Below the pieces are notes generated by a model that made no database searches, was not told the DNA's origin, and worked only from the letters and a program-made list of their open reading frames with translations. DNA of 64,000 nucleotides from Mesorhizobium_B sp035998495 (lineage in GTDB: Bacteria; Pseudomonadota; Alphaproteobacteria; Rhizobiales; Rhizobiaceae). The position numbers and the translations under genes were made by a program. Where the stretch lies: contig DASYHP010000067.1 in assembly GCA_035998495.1 (NCBI GenBank), positions 124,001 through 188,000 of the forward strand. Direction: 5' to 3'. Positions 8,468-15,952 of the stretch are shown here, in pieces (the first letter of the stretch is position 1; every line of letters starts with the position of its first letter).

Positions 8468-8650
8468 ATGGCCTTTTTCTCACGGTTCTTTCATCGTTTC
8501 GAGCCCGCCAGGGTCGGCGCGTCGCCTGCCGGCTCCGCCGGCGTCGAATGGGAAGTTGAAGCGCGGGCTAGGTTCCGCGCGGAGCGCCAGGAGAAGGTGG
8601 AACGCGTCCTGCAGATCCTCCAGCGCGCCCAACTCGGCCCTGGGGAGTGA
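8468..8650 (+). CDS. Hypothetical 60-residue protein
   Basis: A strong Shine-Dalgarno sequence, GAGGAGG, lies six bases before the ATG. The product begins M-A-F-F-S-R-F-F-H-R-F-E-P, an amphipathic aromatic start, and ends in a charged helix rich in Arg and Glu (R-F-R-A-E-R-Q-E-K-V-E-R-V-L). No family is recognised. The ribosome site makes it the best supported of the three small frames here. Confidence 0.5.
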   Translation: MAFFSRFFHRFEPARVGASPAGSAGVEWEVEARARFRAERQEKVERVLQILQRAQLGPGE

Positions 8651-8795
8651 AGCCCCGGCCCGAGAGCCGGGACGGGCGTTTCCGCGCGACAGGATGTCGA
8701 GCGATCCGACGCAAGCTCAGCCGGAGCGCGCCGGGCCTGCTGCAGTCCGTGCGATGTCTTCATCCTCCCTGGCAGGCGCCAGGCTTCTCCCATGG

Positions 8796-9404
8796 ATGCC
8801 GGTCATGACCCCTGCCTCCATCTCGCTTCTGACGATCTGCGGCCTTGAGGAGCTTGAGAGCCATCGGAGTCGCGGCGTGTCGCATGTGCTCTCCATCACC
8901 GATCCGGGCTGGCCGGAGCCTCATGCCTTCGAGGCCTATGACCGGCACCACCGCACGAAGCTGGAGTTCCACGACGTCATCGAACCTTTTTCCAATCACG
9001 TCCTGCCCCAGCCCGAGCACGTGGAGGCGATCCTCGCCTTTGGCGAGTCGCTGGCCGATGCGCAGGAGGAGGGCAGGGAAGGGCATCTGCTGGTTCACTG
9101 CCACATGGGCGTGTCGCGTTCGACCGCCGCCATGGCCGCGATCCTGGCCCAGGCCAACCCGGATGCGGATGCGGAGCGCGTCGTCCGACACATCGAAGAG
9201 ATTCGCCCGCAGGTCTGGCCGAACTCCCGGATGATCGGCTTTGCCGACCGGATGCTTGGACGAGATGGAGAGCTGACCGAGGCCGTGCGGCGGCTCTATG
9301 GCCGCCGGCTGCTCGCCAGCCCCGCGACCGGCGACTTCATGCGCCAGAACGGCCGCGGACGCGAGGTCGAAATGGCCATCGCGCCAAAAGGGGAAGAGCG
9401 GTAG
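8796..9404 (+). CDS. Protein tyrosine phosphatase (dual-specificity fold)
   Basis: The active-site loop H-C-H-M-G-V-S-R-S (Cys102 to Arg108 with this start) is the C-x5-R signature of cysteine-dependent phosphatases. The upstream part I-T-D-P-G-W and the N-terminal C-G-L-E-E-L block fit the small rhizobial tyrosine phosphatase family. The substrate is unknown. In-frame ATGs also occur at 8694 and 8754; I chose 8796 because the conserved region begins just after it, but no start has a convincing ribosome site. The reading frame ends shortly before tRNA-Glu. Confidence 0.85.
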   Translation: MPVMTPASISLLTICGLEELESHRSRGVSHVLSITDPGWPEPHAFEAYDRHHRTKLEFHDVIEPFSNHVLPQPEHVEAILAFGESLADAQEEGREGHLLVHCHMGVSRSTAAMAAILAQANPDADAERVVRHIEEIRPQVWPNSRMIGFADRMLGRDGELTEAVRRLYGRRLLASPATGDFMRQNGRGREVEMAIAPKGEER

Positions 9405-9481
9405 CTCTTTTCCACGGCGGCGGCGCACCCGCGGAACGTTGCCGGAGAAGGGAGGGACAGGTCCAAATCTATGGAGAAGCT

Positions 9482-9556
9482 TGGCACGCCCTAGGGGAGT
9501 CGAACCCCTCTCTCCACCGTGAAAGGGTGGCGTCCTAACCGATAGACGAAGGGCGC
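9482..9556 (-). tRNA. tRNA-Glu (anticodon UUC)
   Basis: Read on the minus strand the acceptor arms are GCGCCCT and AGGGCGT with a terminal G-U pair, followed by G and an encoded CCA. The anticodon stem CCACC/GGTGG encloses CTTTCAC, giving anticodon UUC. The T arm GGGGTTCGACTCCCC is canonical. Length is 75 bases including CCA. Confidence 0.96.
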
Positions 9557-9569
9557 AGAAGCTGTGCGG

Positions 9570-9598
9570 CTTATAGTTGGCCTTGCAGCCGGGAGCAA
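9570..9598 (-). promoter_or_regulatory. Promoter of tRNA-Glu
   Basis: On the minus strand TTGCTC, 17 bases, TATAAG ends 13 bases before the mature tRNA. The -35 hexamer matches that of the tRNA-Leu gene. Confidence 0.65.
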
Positions 9599-9640
9599 CG
9601 GGCAATCGCGGCTCGAGTTTGTCTTTCTCGCCGCAGCTGA

Positions 9641-10816
9641 TCAGCCGCGGCGGCGGCAGCGCCAGTTCCAATCGCGCTCGGGGCCGACATCCACGTGGAT
9701 GGCCTCGGTGTGGCAATAGGTGCCCACGCCCCCGCGACCAGGCAGCGAGCGAAAATACTTCGCCAGCTCCAATTTGGAGACGCCAGGCATCACAAGGTCG
9801 GCCGCCGCGCAGAACATGTGCTGCGAACGCTCTGCCCCGCGCACCTTCTTGTTGTGGGCGGGGCTGCGATAGCCCGATGTGATGATGGCGCGCTTGCCGA
9901 ACCTGGCCTCGGCCGATTTCAGCATCCGCACGAGCGAAGGCTTGAGGCAGGCCGTGTCGACGCTGTCGCGCTGCTTCAGGAGCCCGTTCGGCGCAAGGCG
10001 AGCCAGCCCGGCTGCGGAAGCGAGTTGAACCGCGCCGACGCCTTCCGCTTCGTTGAGATCGATGTCGCTGTCGTCGTCCAGGCCGGACTTCCGCTTGATT
10101 TCAAACAGCATGGTTTGCCGCACCCCCGGCAAAGCATCGCCGCCGCCGAAGCCAAGCTCGACTCCCGATTGGCGGTCCTCCTCGCTTTTGGCTGAAGCGA
10201 GCTGGATCAGCGGCTTTGCGGGAGCCGCTTCCGCCGAGGCAGTTTCCGTCACCTGCGTTTCGGCTGCAGGCTTCTGCGGCTGGACCAGGGGACGAACGGC
10301 TTCCTGCGCGGCGGATTTTTGCGGATTGCCGCCGCCGAAAAAGGCGGAAAGAAAAGTCTGCTTCTTCTTGTCGACGACAGGCGGTGGCGCAGCCGCCGTT
10401 GCCTGAGGGGCGGCTGGAGCCTCGGTGGTTGGCTCAGCTGCCGTTTCGGCGGCGGCCTGTTGAGCCTCTGCTGGCGCGGCCGAAGCCTCCGCCGCTCCGG
10501 GCGCGGTCGTGGTGGCCTGAGCGACATCGGCTGGAACGACCACCACTGCCTGCTGAGGTGCGCCTTCTGCTGGGGCGGACGTCGCCACGCCGCTTGCTTC
10601 TCCACTGGCACGTTCGACGGGCAGTTCCGCCGCCGTCAGCCCGGCGGCAGGTGCGAGCGCGGCGGCGCCAGATGTCGAAAGATCAGCGGTGGCGAGGCTG
10701 AGCTGCGGATCCGCATTGGATGTGCAGGAAGCGAGAAGTGCCGAGACAACGGAAGCCAAGACGGCTTGGGAGAGGAGGGAGCGCGACGGAGCGGCGGGCC
10801 ATTGGTCTGGTTTCAA
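9641..10816 (-). CDS. Peptidase M15-like (DUF882/YcbK-type) lipoprotein
   Basis: The C-terminal 110 residues form a D,D-carboxypeptidase-like domain: S-G-Y-R-S-P-A-H-N, then H-M-F-C-A-A-A-D-L, and E-A-I-H-V-D-V-G near the end, which supply the His, Asp and His zinc ligands. Such proteins act on peptidoglycan cross-links. I propose TTG 10816, preceded by GGGGGA, because it gives a lipoprotein signal with lipobox L-L-A-S-C31; an ATG at 10927 would bury this signal. Between Cys31 and the domain lies a long Ala/Pro/Glu/Thr-rich low-complexity linker, probably spanning the periplasm. It is divergent from nothing close; tRNA-Glu lies downstream. Confidence 0.8.
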   Translation of the reverse strand: MKPDQWPAAPSRSLLSQAVLASVVSALLASCTSNADPQLSLATADLSTSGAAALAPAAGLTAAELPVERASGEASGVATSAPAEGAPQQAVVVVPADVAQATTTAPGAAEASAAPAEAQQAAAETAAEPTTEAPAAPQATAAAPPPVVDKKKQTFLSAFFGGGNPQKSAAQEAVRPLVQPQKPAAETQVTETASAEAAPAKPLIQLASAKSEEDRQSGVELGFGGGDALPGVRQTMLFEIKRKSGLDDDSDIDLNEAEGVGAVQLASAAGLARLAPNGLLKQRDSVDTACLKPSLVRMLKSAEARFGKRAIITSGYRSPAHNKKVRGAERSQHMFCAAADLVMPGVSKLELAKYFRSLPGRGGVGTYCHTEAIHVDVGPERDWNWRCRRRG

Positions 10817-11011
10817 GCCGGTTCCCCCTGCAATTCCGGGCTGCCGGCCGCGTGCTGCGCACGTCTCGCCAACGCCTATGCGAACGGTTGTTGCCCTGCC
10901 ATCCCCTGCCGGGCAAGCGCTTATCAAGTGGGACGGAGCTAAAAGCGAATTGGGGCGAGATCGTGTTTCGATGCCACCTTTCCGCCCGCTTTGCCCAGCT
11001 TCACAGCGGCA

Positions 11012-12853
11012 TCAGACCCGGACGCGCACATAGTCGCCAGGTGCATCACCAAACACTTCCGTCCTTTCCCCAGGCTTGCGGCTCGGTGCAAGCTCGGCGT
11101 TCTGTTGGCTGATCCAGTCGTGCCAGTAAGGCCACCAGGAGCCCAGATGCTCCTCGGCCTCCTGGAGCCAGGCGTCGAACTCACCTTCGGGCTTGGGGCC
11201 GGTCCAGAACTGATACTTCTTAGCTGCCGGCGGGTTCACCACGCCGGCGATGTGGCCCGAGCCGCTCAAGACGAACTCGACCTCGCCGCCGAAGAACCGG
11301 CTGCCGACGAAGGCCGAACGCGCCGGCGCGATGTGGTCCTCCTTCGTCGCGAGGTTGAACACGGGGATCGTCACATCCTTCAACGAGATCACCCGGCCGG
11401 CGAGCTTCATCTCGCCCTTGGAGAGCCGGTTGTCGAGATAGCAGTTGCGCAGGTAGAAGGAGTGATTGGCCGCGCTCATGCGGGTGGCGTCGGCATTCCA
11501 GTAGAGCAGGTCAAAGGGCGGCGGCTCCTTGCCCCGAAGATAGTTGTTGACGACATAGGGCCAGATCAAGTCGCCCGCGCGCAGCATGTTGAAGGCGGTG
11601 GCCATGCGGTTGCCTTCGAGATAGCCCTTCTGGCCCATCGCCTGCTCAAGGGCGGCGATCTGCTCTTCGTCCACGAACACCTTCAGGTCGCCGGCATGGC
11701 TGAAGTCCACCTGCGTGGTCAGGAAGGTGGCGGTCCGGATGCGCCTGTCGCCGTCCTGCGCGCCCAGGGCGAGCGCGGCGGCGAGCAGCGTGCCGCCCAC
11801 GCAGTAGCCGACGGCGTTGACCTCCGTCTCGCCTGTGGCCGCCTCGATCGTGTCGAGCCCGTAGCGCAGCCCGTGCTCAACATAGGCCTCCCAGGCCATC
11901 GCGGCGTGGCGCTCGTCCGGGTTCGCCCAGGAGATCACGAACACCGTGTGGCCCTGCTCCACAGCCCAGCGAATGAAGGATTTCTGTGGGTTGAGGTCGA
12001 GGATGTAGAACTTGTTGATCCAGGGCGGGCAGATCAGCAGAGGCCGTTTCAGCACCTGCTCGGTCGTGGGGTTGTACTGGATGATCTCGGCGATCTCGGT
12101 GCGTCCCACCACCTTGCCCGGCGTGACCGCGAGATCGCGGCCGACCTCGAACTTCGTGGCGTCGGCTTGGCGCAGGCGCAACTCGCCTCCTCCGGCCGCG
12201 ATATCCTCGGCGAGCATCTTCAGGCCGCGCACGAGGTTCTCGCCGTTGGTGGCCGCCGTCTCGCGGAACAGCTCGGGATTGGTCAGCAGGAAGTTCGACG
12301 GCGACACGGCATGCGTGAACTGCCGCATGTAGAAGGACGCCTTGTGCCTGGTATGCTCGTCCAACCCTTCCGCGCGCTCGACCAGATCTTGCGCCCAGCG
12401 GGAGGTCACGAGATAGGCCTGTTTGATGACGTCGAAAAAGGCGTTCTTCGACCACTCGGGGTCCTGGAAACGCTTGTCGCCCTTTTCCGGCGCGACCGCC
12501 GCGGGAGGCTCCGCCCCGGCCGCGCGGCTCGCCGCGTTCGCCCACACGCTCATGTATCCGGCGAGCAGACGCGTCTGCGCCTCGAAGCTACGCGCGGGGT
12601 CCGTCATCCAATACTGGGCCACCGTCGAAAGCGTCTTGACGAGCTCGGTTTGAGGCTCTCCGCCGGTGGAGCGGATTTCCCCCTTCTCGCGCGGCTCCGC
12701 CCAGGCGGCAGCGGCCTTGCCGGCTTGCTCCAGCGCGCGCGCCATGTTGAGCGCGAAGCGCTCGGGATCCTTGATGAGGTATTGTTCCGGATTGCTCGCG
12801 GCCGTGTCGTCCGGCTTGCGGTCATCTGTCTTGGTCGGAGGCGCCTTCGTCAT
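11012..12853 (-). CDS. phaC: Class I poly(3-hydroxyalkanoate) synthase
   Basis: This 613-residue enzyme polymerises hydroxyacyl-CoA into storage granules. The lipase-like box G-Y-C-V-G-G holds the nucleophile Cys; the catalytic Asp lies in T-K-E-D-H-I-A-P and the His in S-G-H-I-A-G-V-V-N-P. The size fits class I synthases, which work without PhaE or PhaR partners. ATG 12853 has GGGAGGAAAACTC in front. phaA/phaB are not in the window. It is divergent from a small lipoprotein gene with an 88-bp gap. The N-terminal 50 residues are charged and not conserved. Confidence 0.96.
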   Translation of the reverse strand: MTKAPPTKTDDRKPDDTAASNPEQYLIKDPERFALNMARALEQAGKAAAAWAEPREKGEIRSTGGEPQTELVKTLSTVAQYWMTDPARSFEAQTRLLAGYMSVWANAASRAAGAEPPAAVAPEKGDKRFQDPEWSKNAFFDVIKQAYLVTSRWAQDLVERAEGLDEHTRHKASFYMRQFTHAVSPSNFLLTNPELFRETAATNGENLVRGLKMLAEDIAAGGGELRLRQADATKFEVGRDLAVTPGKVVGRTEIAEIIQYNPTTEQVLKRPLLICPPWINKFYILDLNPQKSFIRWAVEQGHTVFVISWANPDERHAAMAWEAYVEHGLRYGLDTIEAATGETEVNAVGYCVGGTLLAAALALGAQDGDRRIRTATFLTTQVDFSHAGDLKVFVDEEQIAALEQAMGQKGYLEGNRMATAFNMLRAGDLIWPYVVNNYLRGKEPPPFDLLYWNADATRMSAANHSFYLRNCYLDNRLSKGEMKLAGRVISLKDVTIPVFNLATKEDHIAPARSAFVGSRFFGGEVEFVLSGSGHIAGVVNPPAAKKYQFWTGPKPEGEFDAWLQEAEEHLGSWWPYWHDWISQQNAELAPSRKPGERTEVFGDAPGDYVRVRV

Positions 12854-12876
12854 GAGTTTTCCTCCCAAGCCTCTTG

Positions 12877-12906
12877 TTGACACATTATCGTCGGAAGAAG
12901 GATAGG
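12877..12906 (+). promoter_or_regulatory. Possible promoter of the lipoprotein-alaC-hom unit
   Basis: A perfect TTGACA is followed after 18 bases by GATAGG, 36 bp before the GTG start of the small lipoprotein. The -10 is weak. Confidence 0.35.
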
Positions 12907-12941
12907 GTTCAATTCGGGTTCCCACGTGGAGGGCTTTCAGG

Positions 12942-13298
12942 GTGTCGATTGCGGCTGATTGGCGGCGGGACGGCGTGCGTGCGATTCGCTGGGCCGCCAT
13001 GGCCGTGCTGGCGCTCGCAGCAGTGGGGTGCGCGAGGCAGCCCGAGCCCACGCCGCTCCAGGCGGGCGCCATCAACACGGGAACCTATCCCAACCTCAAC
13101 ATCACGCCGCCGGTCGCCGCGCCCCAACTCAGCGCCCAGGATCAGGCGGCACAGCGCGCCGAGCTGAACGGGGCGCGGGCCAGGCAGGCGGCGGCCGCCC
13201 CTGGTGGGGGCGCATCGGCAGCCGAGCAGGAGCGCCTGCGCCGATTGGCCCAGACCCATGAGCAGAACACGTTGAGCGCCATCGAGGGCCAGCCCTGA
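12942..13298 (+). CDS. Small putative lipoprotein
   Basis: The 118-residue product has an arginine-bearing n-region, a hydrophobic helix at residues 18-29 and Cys30 in A-A-V-G-C, an acceptable though not ideal lipobox. The mature part is Gln/Ala/Pro rich with a charged helical end (E-Q-E-R-L-R-R-L-A-Q-T-H-E-Q-N). GTG 12942 is used, with GGAGGG about ten bases upstream. No family function is known to me. It precedes the aminotransferase by 67 bp on the same strand and may be co-transcribed with it. Confidence 0.7.
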   Translation: MSIAADWRRDGVRAIRWAAMAVLALAAVGCARQPEPTPLQAGAINTGTYPNLNITPPVAAPQLSAQDQAAQRAELNGARARQAAAAPGGGASAAEQERLRRLAQTHEQNTLSAIEGQP

Positions 13299-13365
13299 AC
13301 TTTTAGGCGGGCTCTTGGCGCGCCGCTCCCGAGCCGAGAACGGCCGTCTTTAAGCGGATGAGCAT

Positions 13366-14586
13366 ATGGACGAGTTTCACAAGGTTCGCCGGCTTCCGCC
13401 CTATGTCTTCGAGCAGGTCAACCGGCTCAAGGCCACGGCGCGCTCGCGCGGCGCGGACATCATCGACCTCGGCATGGGCAATCCCGACCTGCCGACGCCC
13501 GCAGGCATCGTGGACAAGCTGTGCGAGGCCGTGCGCGACCCGCGCACCCATCGCTACTCGTCCTCGCGCGGCATTCCGGGGCTGAGGCGCGCCCAGGCCA
13601 ACTACTACGCCCGCCGCTTCGGCGTGAAGCTCAACCCGGAAACGCAGGTCGTGGCGACGCTCGGCTCCAAGGAGGGCTTCGCCAACATGGCGCAGGCGAT
13701 CACCGCGCCGGGCGACGTGATCCTGTGCCCCGACCCGACCTATCCCATTCACGCCTTCGGCTTCATCATGTCGGGCGGGGTGATCCGCTCGATTCCGGCA
13801 GCGCCAGACAACCGCTTCATCCCGGCGCTCGAGCGCGCCGTTCGCCATTCCGTGCCGAAGCCCTCGGTGCTCATCCTGAACTATCCGTCGAACCCGACGG
13901 CCTATGTCGCCGGCCTCGACTTCTACCGCGACGTGGTGGGTTTCGCGCGCAAGCACGACCTCATCATCCTCTCCGACCTGGCCTATGCCGAAATCTATTT
14001 CGACGGCATGGCCCCGCCTTCGGTGCTGCAGGTGCCCGGCGCGATCGACCTGGCCGTCGAGTTCACCTCCATGTCGAAGACCTTCTCCATGCCGGGATGG
14101 CGGATGGGCTTCGCGGTCGGCAACGAGCGGCTCGTGGCCGCGCTCACGCGGGTCAAATCCTATCTCGACTACGGCGCCTTCACGCCCATCCAGGTGGCCG
14201 CGGCGGCGGCGCTCAACGGCGACGGCTCGGACATCACCGAAGTGCGGGAGGTTTATCGCCGCCGCCGCGACGTGATGGTGGAGTCCTTTTCGCGCGCCGG
14301 CTGGCCGATGCTCGCACCCGCCGCCACCATGTTCGCCTGGGCCGAGCTGCCGCCGCAGTTCAAGGCTCTGGGCTCGCTTGAGTTTTCCAAGCTCCTGGTC
14401 GAGAAGGCGGATGTGGCGGTGGCGCCGGGCGTAGGCTTCGGCGAGGGCGGCGACGGCCATGTGCGGATCGCGCTGGTCGAGAACGAGCACCGCATTCGGC
14501 AGGCGGCGCGCTCGGTCAAGCGTTTCCTGTCGGCGGCGAGCGGAGCCGATGCCGGCAACGTGGTGTCGCTGGCGGCGCGGCGCTGA
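13366..14586 (+). CDS. alaC: AlaC-type aminotransferase (class I/II)
   Basis: This 406-residue PLP enzyme closely follows the E. coli AlaC pattern: R-L-P-P-Y-V-F at the start, D-x-G-M-G-N-P-D, Y-S-S-S-R-G-I-P, and the PLP-lysine block S-M-S-K-T-F-S-M-P-G-W-R-M-G-F. AlaC transfers amino groups between glutamate and pyruvate; rhizobial members are often labelled diaminopimelate aminotransferase, so substrate assignment is an inference. It is followed by hom with a 36-bp gap, a conserved pairing in alphaproteobacteria that suggests a link to aspartate-family amino acids. Confidence 0.88.
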   Translation: MDEFHKVRRLPPYVFEQVNRLKATARSRGADIIDLGMGNPDLPTPAGIVDKLCEAVRDPRTHRYSSSRGIPGLRRAQANYYARRFGVKLNPETQVVATLGSKEGFANMAQAITAPGDVILCPDPTYPIHAFGFIMSGGVIRSIPAAPDNRFIPALERAVRHSVPKPSVLILNYPSNPTAYVAGLDFYRDVVGFARKHDLIILSDLAYAEIYFDGMAPPSVLQVPGAIDLAVEFTSMSKTFSMPGWRMGFAVGNERLVAALTRVKSYLDYGAFTPIQVAAAAALNGDGSDITEVREVYRRRRDVMVESFSRAGWPMLAPAATMFAWAELPPQFKALGSLEFSKLLVEKADVAVAPGVGFGEGGDGHVRIALVENEHRIRQAARSVKRFLSAASGADAGNVVSLAARR

Positions 14587-14622
14587 GCGCAGGCGTCTCA
14601 GGTTTGGGAGCTAGGATTGGGC

Positions 14623-15933
14623 ATGAGTGAGCCGCTGCGCGTGGGCCTGGCGGGCTTGGGCACCGTCGGGGCGGCGGTGGCCTGCGGCCTCGTCGAAAAG
14701 GCGGACGAGCTGGCGCGCCAGTGCGGCCGCTCGATCCGCCTCGCCGCCGTGTCGGCGCGCGACAAGGCTCGCGACCGTGGGGTCGACCTCTCCGGCGTTC
14801 GCTGGCACGATGATCCCGTCTCGCTTGCGCATGACCCCGAGATCGACGTGTTCGTGGAGCTGATCGGCGGCGACGGCGGCGCGGCCCGCGCTTCGGTCGA
14901 AGCTGCGCTGGGCGCAGGCCGGCATGTCGTGACGGCCAACAAGGCGCTCCTGTCGCGCCACGGCACGGCTCTCGCCGAACTGGCGGAGGCGCGCGGCATC
15001 CTGCTCAATTTCGAGGCGGCCGTGGCGGGCGGCATCCCCGTGATCAAGACCATGCGCGAGGCGCTGGCCGGCAACACGGTGAGCCGCGTGTTCGGCATCT
15101 TGAACGGCACCTGCAACTACATCCTGACCCGGATGGAGGCTGAGGGGCTTTCGTTCGACGAGTGCCTGAAGGACGCGCAGCGCCTCGGCTATGCGGAGGC
15201 CGACCCGACCTTCGACATCGAGGGCTTTGATACCGCCCACAAGCTTTCGATCCTGACCAGCCTCGGCTTCGGCACGCGCGTGGCGGTCGATGAAATCTAT
15301 CTCGAAGGCATCTCCAACATCACGCAAGCCGACATCCGTGCAGCCGGCGAACTCGGCTATCGCATCAAGCTCCTGGGCGTCGCGCAACGCACGGAGAGCG
15401 GTATCGAGCAGCGCGTGCACCCCACCATGGTGCCGACGGCTTCCGTCATCGCGCAGGTGCATGGCGTTACCAATGCAGTGGCGATCGAGACGGATATTTT
15501 GGGCGAGCTGCTCCTGTCCGGCCCCGGTGCGGGCGGCAACGCCACGGCGTCGGCCGTCATCGGCGACATCGCCGACATCGCCAAGAGCCGGCCGGGCTTC
15601 CAGCACGGGCCTGTGTTCGGGCGCCCCGTACGTGAGCTTGCGCCCTACCGCCGCGCCGAGATGCGCAGCCACGCCGGCGGCTACTTCATCCGGCTGACGG
15701 TGCATGACCGGATCGGCGTGTTCGCCGCCATCGCCCGGCGCATGGCCGAAAACGGCATCTCGCTCGAATCGATCGTGCAGCACGCCGACGGCGGCGCGAC
15801 CACCGACAAGACGGTGATCCTCGTCACGCACGAGACGACCGAAGCCGCCGTCCGCCGGGCGGTCGATGGGATCACGAGTGATGGCCACCTGACCACCAAG
15901 CCGCAGGTGATCCGCATCGAGCGGGCCGAGTAG
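14623..15933 (+). CDS. hom: Homoserine dehydrogenase
   Basis: The enzyme reduces aspartate semialdehyde to homoserine, the branch point to threonine and methionine. The NAD(P) motif G-L-A-G-L-G-T-V-G is at residues 7-15, the catalytic block N-G-T-C-N-Y-I-L near residue 165, and E-A-D-P-T-F-D-I-E-G-F-D follows. The last 80 residues form an ACT domain (residues F-I-R-L-T-V-H-D-R-I-G-V-F onward), the usual site of threonine feedback. ATG 14623 is preferred over TTG 14617, with GGGAGCTAGGA upstream. glpX, which usually follows in relatives, is absent; recJ comes next after 19 bp. Confidence 0.97.
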   Translation: MSEPLRVGLAGLGTVGAAVACGLVEKADELARQCGRSIRLAAVSARDKARDRGVDLSGVRWHDDPVSLAHDPEIDVFVELIGGDGGAARASVEAALGAGRHVVTANKALLSRHGTALAELAEARGILLNFEAAVAGGIPVIKTMREALAGNTVSRVFGILNGTCNYILTRMEAEGLSFDECLKDAQRLGYAEADPTFDIEGFDTAHKLSILTSLGFGTRVAVDEIYLEGISNITQADIRAAGELGYRIKLLGVAQRTESGIEQRVHPTMVPTASVIAQVHGVTNAVAIETDILGELLLSGPGAGGNATASAVIGDIADIAKSRPGFQHGPVFGRPVRELAPYRRAEMRSHAGGYFIRLTVHDRIGVFAAIARRMAENGISLESIVQHADGGATTDKTVILVTHETTEAAVRRAVDGITSDGHLTTKPQVIRIERAE

Positions 15934-15952
15934 GGCAGGGCGGAAGCCGGAA

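Noticed and set aside
10991..12880. Long plus-strand frame opposite phaC (629 codons)
   Set aside because: It is the antisense shadow of a well conserved synthase gene; high GC leaves such frames open.
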